Under the pieces are notes generated by a model. That model searched no databases. It saw nothing but the letters and a program-made list of their open reading frames with translations, and was not told where the DNA came from. A stretch of DNA of 22,568 nucleotides, taken from positions 1 to 22,568 of the forward strand of contig CAMLJR010000030.1 of the NCBI GenBank assembly GCA_946480345.1, read 5' to 3'. The translations under genes and the position numbers were made by a program. This document shows positions 1-8,861 of the stretch, one piece after another. Position 1 is the stretch's first letter. The number at the start of each line of letters is the position of its first letter. This DNA is from an uncultured Spongiibacteraceae bacterium (lineage in GTDB: Bacteria > Pseudomonadota > Gammaproteobacteria > Pseudomonadales > CAMLJR01).

Positions 1-279
1 ATCGGCGCCGTTAATTTCCGCTTCGAGTTCGGGCGTCAATTTGCCCTGCTCCTGAATGCTCGCAAGAATGGCCGCGCGTCGCTCTTCCATTTCGCGCAAA
101 TAGCGCAAGCGCTCTTCGAGTGTGCGCAGTTGCGTATCGTCGAGACCGCCGGTTACCTCTTTGCGATAACGCGAAATAAACGGCACCGTTGCGCCCTCGT
201 CGAGCAATTCGATCGCGGCGGCGATTTGTTGAGCGTTAACGGTTAATTCATCGGCAATACGTTGAGTGATCGACAGCAT
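1..279 (-). CDS. tex: Tex-family transcription accessory protein, N-terminal 93 residues (partial)
   Basis: The minus-strand frame from the ATG at 279 stays open to the window edge, so only the N-terminus is present. It begins [18 protein letters not shown] and continues with [19 protein letters not shown] and a charged [18 protein letters not shown] segment. This is the characteristic opening of Tex, a roughly 770-residue cytoplasmic nucleic-acid-binding protein whose C-terminal S1 domain would lie outside the window. Tex is known to affect transcription and stress tolerance; its exact biochemical role is less settled. The start is chosen because the family begins at this point; the ribosome-binding site is weak. 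A GATAAT-like -10 on the minus strand (311-316) may serve it, but no convincing -35 is visible. Family assignment is secure. Confidence 0.9.
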   Translation of the reverse strand, partial: MLSITQRIADELTVNAQQIAAAIELLDEGATVPFISRYRKEVTGGLDDTQLRTLEERLRYLREMEERRAAILASIQEQGKLTPELEAEINGAD

Positions 280-392
280 GGTTCATCCAGAAGAAAAAAT
301 TTCGCGGTGCATTATCGGAGATTCACACCGCAGGCGGGAGATTGTTATTGCGTAATGTTTTTGTTAGTGAATCTTGCTCGTAATTTGAACGC

Positions 393-528
393 GGAGTGCC
401 TCTATGCAGTTGCAGACCGTCAGCGAGAGCCTGCCCCTGAGCGAAGCGATGCTTTGGGCACAAGGATGTCGCTGACGAGTTACAGGGAGGTACTTGCCAC
501 GTGTCTGCGAATGCATAAGGCCATTCCT
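393..528. repeat. Imperfect long palindrome / MITE-like or structured intergenic element
   Basis: In the gap between tex and pckA, 399-417 pairs imperfectly with 503-520, and 418-426 (CGTCAGCGA) is the exact reverse complement of 469-477 (TCGCTGACG). Inside these, 432-436 pairs with 456-460 (TGCCC/GGGCA) and 444-447 with 451-454 (AAGC/GCTT). GGAG at 393-396 and CTCC at 526-529 extend the outer stem. The nested pairing spans about 135 bp and fits a small non-autonomous repeat or a folded RNA. No credible protein frame covers it. Whether it is multicopy cannot be told from one window. Confidence 0.55.
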
Positions 529-550
529 CCACACGTAAAAACAAGAAATA

Positions 551-577
551 AAAAAGCCGCCTTGTGGGCGGCTTTTT
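551..577 (-). terminator. Rho-independent terminator of pckA (possibly bidirectional)
   Basis: AAAAAGCCGCC (551-561), a five-base loop and GGCGGCTTTTT (567-577) form an 11 bp perfect stem. It lies 16 bases beyond the pckA stop at 593. Read on the minus strand, the GC stem is followed by a T-run; because the flanks are A-run/T-run symmetric it could also stop plus-strand transcription. Confidence 0.9.
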
Positions 578-592
578 CGCAATCGCATCGAC

Positions 593-2143
593 TCAGGCTT
601 TCGGGCCTGCATCGACGATTGCAGCGGAGGGATTAAATTTCTTGATGTTCTCTTGGAACATGGCTGCCAGCTTGCGCGCTTCCGCATCGTAAGCATTGAC
701 ATCGGACCACGATTTACGCGGATTCAAAAAACGCGCATCGACGCCGGGAACCGAGGTCGGAATATCGACGTTCAAAATATCGAGATGTTCTTTCTCGACT
801 TCGAACAATGCGCCGCTCTGGCAAGCAGCGACGATCGCGCGCGTAACGGGGATCGGGAAGCGCATGCCGGTGCCACCCGGTGCACCCGAGCCGCCAGTCC
901 AGCCGGTGTTGACCAAATACACATGCGAACCGAATTCCTCGATACGTTTGATCAGCAGCTCTGCATACTCGCGCGCCGGACGCGGCATGAATGGCGCACC
1001 GAAGCAGGTCGAGAATGTCGGCTGAATGCCCGCCGGGGCACCGACTTCGGTCGAACCGACGCGCGCGGTATAGCCGCTGAGAAAATGGAACGCTGCCGCT
1101 TCTTTCGACAGCAACGACACCGGCGGCAATACACCCGATACGTCGCAGGTCAGGAAAATCACGACTTTCGGCTCACCGGCGGCATTCTTGATGACGCGCT
1201 TCGGCACATGTTCGAGCGGATAACAGCAGCGGCCGTTTTCGCTGAGGCTGGTGTCGTCGTAATCGGCGTGACGCGTTTCGGGATCGATCACGACATTCTC
1301 GACGATCGACCCAAAGCTGATCGCATCCCAAATGATCGGCTCGTTCTGTTGCGACAGATTGATCGTTTTCGCGTAGCAACCGCCTTCGATGTTGAACACC
1401 GAGCCTTTCGCCCAGCCGTGTTCGTCGTCGCCGATCAGGTAGCGGTTGGGATCGGCCGACAGCGTGGTTTTGCCGGTGCCGGACAGACCGAAGAACAGAC
1501 AGGTATCGCCCGCATCGCCGACATTGGCCGAGCAATGCATCGGCATCACGTCTTTCGCCGGCAGCAGGAAGTTCTGCACCGCAAACATCGATTTTTTCAT
1601 CTCGCCGGCGTAGCGCATGCCAGCCAACAGCACTTTGCGCTCGCCGAAGTGAGTGATGACTACGCCGTCGGAATGAGTGCCGTCACGGGCGGGATCACAG
1701 ATAAAGCCGGGAACATTGAGGATGGTCCACTCGTCTTTATTGCGCGGGTTGTATTGCTCGGGGCGGATGAACATATTGCGGGCGAACAGGTTTTGCCACG
1801 CCGTTTCGGTGCGCGCAACCACCGGCAGGTAATGCTCGTCGTGCGCGCCGACGTGCACGCGGCAGACGAAGTGCTCTTTAGCGTCGAGGAAGGCTTCGAC
1901 ACGCTGCCACAGCAGATCGAACTTGGCCGGCTCGAACGGTTGATTGACCGCACCCCAGTCAACGGTATCCGCAGTGTTCGGCTCTTTGACGATGAACCGG
2001 TCTTTTGGCGAACGTCCGGTACGTTTGCCGGTGGCCACCACGAACGCGCCGGTGTCGGCCAGATGGCCCTCGCCGCGTGCGATTGCCTGCTCGACCAGCT
2101 GCGCCGGGGACAGGTCGTTATAAACGGTAACTGCTGCACTCAT
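593..2143 (-). CDS. pckA: Phosphoenolpyruvate carboxykinase (ATP)
   Basis: 516 residues, the usual length for ATP-dependent PEPCK, which converts oxaloacetate and ATP to PEP, CO2 and ADP as the entry step of gluconeogenesis in the cytoplasm. Visible motifs are [12 protein letters not shown] (about 39-50), the kinase P-loop [11 protein letters not shown] (about 218-228) and, shortly after it, the metal-binding IGDDEHGW. The region around [13 protein letters not shown] is also typical. The start [10 protein letters not shown] at 2143 follows a strong AGAGGAG ribosome-binding site; the frame is open much further upstream, but that stretch lies over hslO and is coincidental. The gene follows hslO in the same direction but has terminators on both sides (2266-2284 and 551-577), so it is probably its own transcription unit. 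Confidence 0.97.
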   Translation of the reverse strand: MSAAVTVYNDLSPAQLVEQAIARGEGHLADTGAFVVATGKRTGRSPKDRFIVKEPNTADTVDWGAVNQPFEPAKFDLLWQRVEAFLDAKEHFVCRVHVGAHDEHYLPVVARTETAWQNLFARNMFIRPEQYNPRNKDEWTILNVPGFICDPARDGTHSDGVVITHFGERKVLLAGMRYAGEMKKSMFAVQNFLLPAKDVMPMHCSANVGDAGDTCLFFGLSGTGKTTLSADPNRYLIGDDEHGWAKGSVFNIEGGCYAKTINLSQQNEPIIWDAISFGSIVENVVIDPETRHADYDDTSLSENGRCCYPLEHVPKRVIKNAAGEPKVVIFLTCDVSGVLPPVSLLSKEAAAFHFLSGYTARVGSTEVGAPAGIQPTFSTCFGAPFMPRPAREYAELLIKRIEEFGSHVYLVNTGWTGGSGAPGGTGMRFPIPVTRAIVAACQSGALFEVEKEHLDILNVDIPTSVPGVDARFLNPRKSWSDVNAYDAEARKLAAMFQENIKKFNPSAAIVDAGPKA

Positions 2144-2265
2144 TCTGAGATTTCTCCTCTGTTCCGCACCAAAAGCCGCTCCTTCCGCGCGCCGTATTTT
2201 TTTATCGCCAGGTTTTTTGTCGCTAATCCAACCTGGAGGCGTCGTCGGGGGGCCGGCATTATGGC

Positions 2266-2284
2266 AAAAAACCCGCGCGCGCGG
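2266..2284 (-). terminator. Probable rho-independent terminator after hslO
   Basis: Read on the minus strand, a self-complementary CCGCGCGCGCGG (2273-2284) is followed by G and six T residues (2266-2271), starting about 10 bases after the hslO stop codon. The stem is short but fully GC. The rest of the hslO-pckA gap (2144-2265) must hold the pckA promoter; only a weak TTGGAT/GATAAA pair with 19 bp spacing (2201-2231) is visible. Confidence 0.6.
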
Positions 2285-2294
2285 CGAATTGGAA

Positions 2295-3203
2295 TTAGTG
2301 TCGGGTTGAAGGGGTGCTGTCCGCGAATAAGGCCGCGATATCGTCGCCATTAAAAACGTAAAGCTGATTGCAGAACTCGCAGTTGACCTCGATCGTTCCC
2401 TGCTCGCGGATGATGTCGTCCAGCTCCGCCCGGCCGAGGCTGAATAACATCGCGCCGGTCCGCTCCTGCGAACAACTGCAACGAAATCCCACCTCGTCGC
2501 GGCGCAGCAATCGCAACTGGTCCTGATGGAATAATCGATACAACAGCTCGTCGCCCGAAAGTTGCAGCAACTCCTGCGGTTGAACGGTGTTGGCAAGCGC
2601 GCATAAATGCTGCCACTGCTCTGCACGCTCCTCGGCCGGGCGCTGGCTGGGCAACTCTTGCAGGAACAAACCGCCGGCGCGTTGCGAATCCGCATACAGC
2701 CAGATGCGCGTCGGCAGCTGCTCGCTCTGCTGAAAGTATGCCTCCAGACACGCTGCCAGACTTGGCGCTTCGAGCGCCACGATGCCTTGATAACGCTTGC
2801 CCTGGGTCGGGTCGATCGTAATCGACAGCAACCCCTTGCCAAGCAGCGATTCAAAATCGGCGCCGGTCGCCTCCTCGGCTCCGCGCACAATCGCGCGCAC
2901 AGTCAGCGCCGACGTCGATTCGGCCATAATCAACGGAATCTGGCCGGCCTCGCTGCGCGCCTGCAGCACCAGCGAACCATCGAATTTCAATGTCGCACCC
3001 AGCAGCGCTGCGGCCGCGAGAAACTCGCCCATCAATTCGCGCACCGCCGGCGGGTAATGGTGGTTAACCAGTGCATCCTTATAAGTGCGATCGAGCTGCA
3101 CCCATTCGCCGCGCACATCGGTGCCCTCGAAAATAAAGCGCAGCAGTTGATCTGCCTGCGATGTCTCTATCGGTGAAACCTGGTCTGTCACTCGATCTCT
3201 CAC
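2295..3203 (-). CDS. hslO: Hsp33 redox-regulated chaperone
   Basis: 302 residues. Hsp33 is a cytoplasmic holdase activated by oxidation and unfolding of a C-terminal zinc centre. The four zinc cysteines are present as C242-x-C244 and C275-x-x-C278 (RCSC and NCEFC), separated by 30 residues as expected. The N-terminal substrate-binding part includes [14 protein letters not shown] and the conserved [15 protein letters not shown]. The likely start is a GTG at 3203 whose GTGA overlaps the hslR stop by four bases; a second in-frame GTG at 3191 is possible. Third gene of the yrfG-hslR-hslO operon, with translational coupling. Assignment is secure, the exact start less so. Confidence 0.95.
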   Translation of the reverse strand: MRDRVTDQVSPIETSQADQLLRFIFEGTDVRGEWVQLDRTYKDALVNHHYPPAVRELMGEFLAAAALLGATLKFDGSLVLQARSEAGQIPLIMAESTSALTVRAIVRGAEEATGADFESLLGKGLLSITIDPTQGKRYQGIVALEAPSLAACLEAYFQQSEQLPTRIWLYADSQRAGGLFLQELPSQRPAEERAEQWQHLCALANTVQPQELLQLSGDELLYRLFHQDQLRLLRRDEVGFRCSCSQERTGAMLFSLGRAELDDIIREQGTIEVNCEFCNQLYVFNGDDIAALFADSTPSTRH

Positions 3204-3610
3204 TCAAATAGTTCTCGTTTCAATTGATCCAGCTGCCGGCGCTGCTTTTTGTTCGGCCGATCCAGCGTCTGCGGCATGCTTGCCGATAGCGCGTGACGCT
3301 CGGCGGCGGCTTTTTCGCGCGCGCTGCGGCTGGCTTCGGTCTCTGCGTACAGCTTGCGAGCTTCGGGAGCGGGACCGCGTGCGGCGGATACCCCGAGTAC
3401 ATCGATTTCGATGTCGTCCCAACCCTGCGGAATGGTCAACCGCGCGCCGACCTCAACTTCCCGACTCACTTTGCAGCGCTGGCCGTTGTAACGCACCTTG
3501 CCGGTTTCGACCGCTTGTTTAGCCAGCCCGCGCGTCTTGAAAAAACGTGCTGCCCACAACCATTTATCGAGCCGCACCGGCTCGTGCGCATGTTCGCCGA
3601 CGCTGCTCAT
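3200..3610 (-). CDS. hslR: Heat-shock protein Hsp15, S4-domain ribosome-associated protein
   Basis: 136 residues. The N-terminal S4 RNA-binding domain (about residues 11-70) reads VRLDKWLWAARFFKTRGLAK, then QAVETGKVRYNGQRCKVSR, and is followed by a basic, lysine/arginine-rich tail. Hsp15 binds stalled 50S subunits carrying a nascent chain and helps recycle them after heat stress. The ATG at 3610 overlaps the yrfG stop by four bases (ATGA) and the stop overlaps hslO, so the three genes are translationally coupled. The same gene neighbourhood is found in E. coli, which supports orthology. Confidence 0.94.
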   Translation of the reverse strand: MSSVGEHAHEPVRLDKWLWAARFFKTRGLAKQAVETGKVRYNGQRCKVSREVEVGARLTIPQGWDDIEIDVLGVSAARGPAPEARKLYAETEASRSAREKAAAERHALSASMPQTLDRPNKKQRRQLDQLKRELFE

Positions 3611-4281
3611 GGCGAGGGCATGATCTCGTCGAAATGCAGAATGGCGGGAAAGTCGGTGGTGGCGCGCTTCGTCTGTTTACTGTCGGGCTGCAATAGCGTC
3701 AGCAGATAACGCACACCGAAGTTCTTCGCCGCCTGCAGCACCGCGCTGGTGTCGTCGATGAACAACGTCCGCTCTGGATCGAACGGATGCGTGCTGTGAA
3801 AGAGCCGCCAGAACGAAGGTTGCTCCTTCGGGAGTTGTAGATCGTGCGAGCAAATCACGCGGTCAAACCATGCGCCGATGCCCGTCGCATGCAATTTCAG
3901 ATCGAGACTTTTCCGATGCGCGTTCGTCACCAGCCAGACCTGACGCGGGCTGTTGTGCAAGCGCCGTAAAAATTCTTCCACATGCGGCCGGATCGCGATC
4001 AGATGCTGAATCTCATGCTTGAGTTCGCCGATATCGAGCTGCAACTGCTCGGACCAATAATCGACGCAATACCAATTCAGCGAACCACGCTGGGCCGCGA
4101 ATGCATCGACCAGCCGTGCCTTGGCACGCTCGGGGCTGATGCCATTGCGCTCGGCGTAGCGCACCGGCAGATGTTCGAGCCAGAAGTGATTATCGAAATA
4201 CAAATCGAGCAACGTACCGTCCATGTCGAGCAATACGGTGTCGATGTTGTTCCAGTCGAGAAGAGCGGCGGGAGAATTCAT
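3607..4281 (-). CDS. yrfG: HAD-family GMP/IMP nucleotidase (YrfG-like)
   Basis: 224 residues with the complete HAD hydrolase set: DMDGTLLD (D19 nucleophile, D21 acid/base), the T119-N120 pair in VTNAH, K152 in LPKEQPSF and the acidic FIDDT (D176, D177). YrfG of E. coli dephosphorylates purine mononucleotides such as GMP and IMP, and this protein shares its cap segment RYAERNGISPERAKA and its position just upstream of hslR. The ATG at 4281 follows AGGGTG closely. First gene of the yrfG-hslR-hslO operon, divergent from the small gene at 4425. HAD family membership is certain; the exact substrate rests on orthology and synteny. Confidence 0.9.
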   Translation of the reverse strand: MNSPAALLDWNNIDTVLLDMDGTLLDLYFDNHFWLEHLPVRYAERNGISPERAKARLVDAFAAQRGSLNWYCVDYWSEQLQLDIGELKHEIQHLIAIRPHVEEFLRRLHNSPRQVWLVTNAHRKSLDLKLHATGIGAWFDRVICSHDLQLPKEQPSFWRLFHSTHPFDPERTLFIDDTSAVLQAAKNFGVRYLLTLLQPDSKQTKRATTDFPAILHFDEIMPSP

Positions 4282-4424
4282 AGCACCCTATGGTAAAGCC
4301 CGACGCGATACGTCGCAAAATGCAAATCGCGCCATGTCGTCGATGCGATTACTAATGCGTAACCCGGCCACTACCGATATTGGTTATTATTGAGCCTCGA
4401 ACCAGCAGGGAAGGAGTCTCGCTC

Positions 4425-4670
4425 ATGAAAAAACAATCGCTCGACCCGCTGAACCTGCAACGCCCGCACGATCGCCGCGCTACGCATGCCTCGCCACGGC
4501 TGGAAAACGTACAGGCCGTTAAACAGCACCTGCTCGAAGAAATCATCGATCTGGAAAGTAAAATGGATAAGCTCAAAGGCTCGGGCGATCCTGTCGATTT
4601 GTCGCTGATTCAAACGTATCGCGAAATGATTCACGGCCGCCGTAAATTCTTTGCCGAACTCGACCGTTAA
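4425..4670 (+). CDS. Small conserved-looking hypothetical protein, helical and highly charged
   Basis: 81 residues beginning MKKQSLDPLNLQRPHD. The start at 4425 is preceded by GGGAAGGAG at good spacing; a longer reading from 4380 has no comparable site. The C-terminal two thirds (QAVKQHLLEEIIDLESKMD, then SLIQTYREMIHGRRKFFAEL) is amphipathic and rich in Glu, Lys and Leu, probably two helices, with no signal peptide or membrane segment. I do not recognise a named family. It lies alone between the divergent yrfG and the convergent Rap1a/Tai gene. The strong ribosome-binding site and clean coding character suggest a real cytoplasmic protein of unknown role. Confidence 0.75.
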   Translation: MKKQSLDPLNLQRPHDRRATHASPRLENVQAVKQHLLEEIIDLESKMDKLKGSGDPVDLSLIQTYREMIHGRRKFFAELDR

Positions 4671-4707
4671 TTTCGCCGCTGAGCTTGAGCGTTAGAGGGA
4701 ACTCGTT

Positions 4708-5082
4708 TTAATCCCTGCCGCACGGCCATTGCTCGCGCCACGCACGCAGCGCGAGATTGGCGGCAGACAAATGCCCCAACTCGCGATGCCGCTCAAGATA
4801 GGCGAGCGCGACGTCGACAATTTGCTCATTCGTCACTTCGCTCGGCGCGCAAACCATTGCCGCCTTGCGCTGCTTTTCGCTACCGACCGCACCCGCGATA
4901 CGCAAACCGTCGAATGCACCGAGGAAATAACCGCCACATGCATTCGTGGCGCAATAACTCGTCATTTCTTCACCGCTCAGTGCGAATGCTTTCGAAGCGC
5001 ATGTTGCATAGAGAATCGTGATCAAAATCGCTGCCGATTTGCGGCCAGCCTTACTCAATTGGATTTGAAATAATTCTTTCAC
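4708..5082 (-). CDS. Exported Rap1a/Tai-domain protein
   Basis: 124 residues from a GTG start at 5082 whose GTGA overlaps the stop of the upstream thioesterase gene by four bases, so translation is probably coupled. An upstream in-frame start at 5124 would sit inside that gene and is less likely. Residues 11-34 (KAGRKSAAILITILYATCAS then KAFA) form a signal peptide with likely cleavage after AFA. The mature part has the Rap1a/Tai pattern: YCATNACGGYFLGAFDG, a central VCAPSEVTNEQIVDVALAYL, HLSAANLALRAW and a terminal WPCGRD, with conserved cysteines (C44, C49, C78, C121). The family includes periplasmic immunity proteins against type VI amidase effectors, but no effector or secretion gene is seen here, so an immunity role is only a possibility. 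Confidence 0.8.
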   Translation of the reverse strand: MKELFQIQLSKAGRKSAAILITILYATCASKAFALSGEEMTSYCATNACGGYFLGAFDGLRIAGAVGSEKQRKAAMVCAPSEVTNEQIVDVALAYLERHRELGHLSAANLALRAWREQWPCGRD

Positions 5083-5504
5083 GCCGGCACCTTCGCCACT
5101 GCGACGGTCAATCGCGATATGCAAACCAATTTATCGTTATCGTCATGAATACGGATATCCCATACCTGCGTAGTGCGCCCGAGATGCAGCGGCTTTGCCA
5201 TCGCATACACATGACCGGCCCGCACGCCGCGCACATGATTCGCGTTAATTTCGACGCCGAGAATCGTGTAGCCGGGCTCGACGCACATTTGTCCGGCCAT
5301 GCTGCCCATCGTTTCCGCAAGCGCCACCGATGCGCCGCCATGCAATAAACCAAACGGCTGATGTGTGCGTTCATCGACTGGCATTTTCGCTTTCACATAA
5401 TCATCGCCAATCTCGACCACTTCGATACCGAGATGCCGCACCAGCGTTTTTTCGAAGCCGGCATTCATCGCATCGATTGAAATTAAATTTTTCCAAATAG
5501 ACAT
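5079..5504 (-). CDS. Hotdog-fold acyl-CoA thioesterase, YdiI/MenI-like
   Basis: 141 residues from ATG 5504, chosen because GAGG lies eight bases upstream and the protein then starts MSIWKNLISIDAMN, like E. coli YdiI (about 136 residues). The hotdog core contains MPVDERTHQPFGLLHGGASV with Q49, H55 and the catalytic acid E64 in ALAETMGS, then EINANHVRGVRAGHV and KPLHLGRTTQVWDI, all family hallmarks. YdiI/MenI hydrolyses 1,4-dihydroxy-2-naphthoyl-CoA in menaquinone synthesis and also acts on other aromatic and acyl-CoA esters; which substrate applies here is not visible. Followed, with overlap, by the Rap1a/Tai gene; asnS lies upstream on the same strand, 78 bases away. Confidence 0.9.
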   Translation of the reverse strand: MSIWKNLISIDAMNAGFEKTLVRHLGIEVVEIGDDYVKAKMPVDERTHQPFGLLHGGASVALAETMGSMAGQMCVEPGYTILGVEINANHVRGVRAGHVYAMAKPLHLGRTTQVWDIRIHDDNDKLVCISRLTVAVAKVPA

Positions 5505-5582
5505 GCGCATTGCCTCGGTGAATTTGTTTAGCCTTTTATCGCTCATTTACAATGAAGCGCTATTCGGCGAGGGCACTCGCTG

Positions 5583-7010
<1,428 letters not shown>

Positions 7011-7260
7011 AGCCAGTCTCCGGTTATCTTTCACATGAGATGAATTCGATTGAAACCGCGTTGCGAATCGACGAGCGCTGCAATGCACGCGATGTATTTT
7101 CAAGCGTTTGTACGCTGAAAACAACGATCCGCACGCCAACGATCCCATCGAGACCCTGCAAATTTGCTCAGTAAAAATGTTCGCCATTCGAGCCAAAAAG
7201 CACTCGGAACAAAAATTACCTACAATTCAGCCCTTAGCCGATCTTTTACAGTATGCACCC

Positions 7261-8277
7261 ATGAATCTCGCCATCCTTTCGCAACCGCGTCACGCGCGCT
7301 TCGCAGCCTTCGTTGCTGGTGCCGTGCTGTTTTTCTTACTGTTGTATTTGAAGCTGATTGTCGTGATGTACGCGGCGATGCTGGTATACGCGCTGGTCAT
7401 TCGCCTCGCTGGGCATTTCGTCTATCGCGGTGCACGCAGCGCCCACTCGCGCTGGCTCGCCGTCGTTCTCATTGCCACGCTGGTGGGGGCGGCGCTGGTG
7501 CTGAGTGGTTTCGGCCTGCATCTATTGTTGCGCAATGGCCTTGATGTGCCGGCGCTACTGGTGAAGATGAGCGACATTCTGGCATCGGCGCGATCGTGGC
7601 TGCCTGCAATCATCGCCGACAAGTTACCGGCGCAGGACGATCTGCTGACCGACACCGGCTCACTGTTACGCACCCATGCTGCCGATATCGGCACCGTCGG
7701 ACTCGGCGCATTAAAAAATATTGGTTTCACATTGATCGGCATCCTGCTCGGCTCGATGTTTGCGATCGGCGCCACCGTCCATTCTGCTAATCTCGGCCCC
7801 GTCAGTACACGCCTGCTCGAACAATTCAACGCCGTCGAAGATGCGTTCTGGCGTGTCATTTCCGCGCAGGTCCGCATCTCCGCGCTCAATACCGTGTTGA
7901 CCGCCAGCTATCTGCTGCTCGTGCTGCCGCTATTCGGTGTGCAGCTGCCGTTTACCAAAACATTAATCGCTGTGACATTTATCGCTGGCTTACTACCGGT
8001 GGTTGGGAATTTGATTTCGAACACCGCCATCACCGTCATTAGTCTCAGCCTGTCGTTCGGCGTTGCAGCCGCATCACTCACATTTCTAGTGGTTGTGCAC
8101 AAGCTCGAATATTTCATCAACGCGCGTTTCGTCGGTCAGCAGATCAATGCCAAGCCGCACGAAATTCTGGTCATTATGATATTGATGGAACGCCTGTTCG
8201 GCCCGGCCGGTATTGTTGCGGCGCCGGTATTTTATGCGTGGCTTAAATTCGAATGGCATCGATGGGATGTTAAATAA
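7261..8277 (+). CDS. AI-2E family transporter / PerM-like membrane protein
   Basis: 338 residues with the family pattern: N-terminal hydrophobic segments (FAAFVAGAVLFFLLLYLKLI, VVMYAAMLVYALVIRLAG), a third segment (LAVVLIATLVGAALVLSGF), a long amphipathic region, then C-terminal segments around LGALKNIGFTLIGILLG, the TFIAGLLPVVGNLISN stretch and EILVIMILMERLFGPAGIV. Members of this inner-membrane superfamily (YdiK, PerM, TqsA) are linked to export or uptake of small molecules or Na+/H+ exchange; the substrate here is not predictable. ATG 7261 is preferred because the family begins near here, although no good ribosome-binding site is visible and the frame is open back to 7108. A TACAAT box at 7221-7226 could be a -10 element. 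Confidence 0.85.
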   Translation: MNLAILSQPRHARFAAFVAGAVLFFLLLYLKLIVVMYAAMLVYALVIRLAGHFVYRGARSAHSRWLAVVLIATLVGAALVLSGFGLHLLLRNGLDVPALLVKMSDILASARSWLPAIIADKLPAQDDLLTDTGSLLRTHAADIGTVGLGALKNIGFTLIGILLGSMFAIGATVHSANLGPVSTRLLEQFNAVEDAFWRVISAQVRISALNTVLTASYLLLVLPLFGVQLPFTKTLIAVTFIAGLLPVVGNLISNTAITVISLSLSFGVAAASLTFLVVVHKLEYFINARFVGQQINAKPHEILVIMILMERLFGPAGIVAAPVFYAWLKFEWHRWDVK

Positions 8278-8307
8278 ACTGCGCAGGCACTACGGAACTC
8301 GGAGTTT

Positions 8308-8832
8308 CTAACACTCGGGCTCAGCGGCGACGGCGATCGGTTGCAGCGCCGCGGTAATTTGCGCTCTCGATGCATAGGCCAACATGATTTCGAGTTGGCC
8401 GGCAGCAATACCCTCGGTGCTGACCGATGCAGTCACTTGCACTGCCGCCGGACCCATCTGGCGACAGCAGATAACGAATTCCACATCGACTTCGGGTCGC
8501 ACCGGACTCGTGAAGCGGCAATTTCTTACCGACGCGAGTACGCCAATCCAATCGCCGGCCAATCCTTTCAGGTAAGGGTCGCCGCCCTTGAGCAGTCCTG
8601 CACCCGCGAGCTGCGCCAACGCCTCAATCAACAGCACGCCCGGCACGATCGGCAACCCGGGGAAATGTCCCGCGAGAATTCTATTATCCGAGTTCCAACG
8701 CGCGTATCCGGTGAAGTTATGCGTTCCGTCTATCACCAATCGGTCGCATGCAAATATATCGCCGCGGTGCGGTAATACCGACTCAATGTCGGCGCGGTTG
8801 AGCGTGAATGGATAACTGTACGGTTCATTCAT
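8308..8832 (-). CDS. FabZ-like 3-hydroxyacyl-ACP dehydratase
   Basis: 174 residues from ATG 8832 (a GTG at 8841 is an alternative). The hotdog dehydratase signature is intact: LPHRGDIFACDRLV, then ILAGHFPGLPIVPGVLLIEA with the catalytic His56 and Glu70, as in FabZ. It would remove water from a 3-hydroxyacyl-ACP to give a trans-2-enoyl-ACP. It is longer than typical FabZ, with an Ala/Gln-rich C-terminal end. Third gene of the minus-strand ACP-KS-DH cassette, 29 bases after the ketosynthase; its stop lies 30 bases from the convergent AI-2E gene. It could supply unsaturation for the nearby polyene pathway or serve a separate fatty-acid-like product. Confidence 0.87.
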   Translation of the reverse strand: MNEPYSYPFTLNRADIESVLPHRGDIFACDRLVIDGTHNFTGYARWNSDNRILAGHFPGLPIVPGVLLIEALAQLAGAGLLKGGDPYLKGLAGDWIGVLASVRNCRFTSPVRPEVDVEFVICCRQMGPAAVQVTASVSTEGIAAGQLEIMLAYASRAQITAALQPIAVAAEPEC

Positions 8833-8861
8833 GCCGGTCACTCATACCGGTTGGTTTCATG

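Noticed and set aside
653..2353. Long open frame (566 codons) antisense to pckA
   Set aside because: It mirrors the well-supported pckA gene in a GC-rich sequence, has no ribosome-binding site and no recognisable domain.
2144..2890. Extension of the pckA frame far upstream of MSAAVTV
   Set aside because: It runs over hslO in another frame, and pckA has a strong ribosome-binding site at the internal start and normal family length.
5505..5546. Fourteen-residue N-terminal extension of the thioesterase (MSDKRLNKFTEAMR)
   Set aside because: No ribosome-binding site precedes it, whereas GAGG serves the internal ATG and gives the family length.
5567..5580. GCGAG/CTCGC hairpin after asnS as a terminator
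   Set aside because: The stem is only five base pairs and no T-run follows on the minus strand.
7108..7260. Longer N-terminus for the AI-2E family protein
   Set aside because: The added 51 residues are hydrophilic, unlike the family, and cover the likely promoter region including TACAAT.
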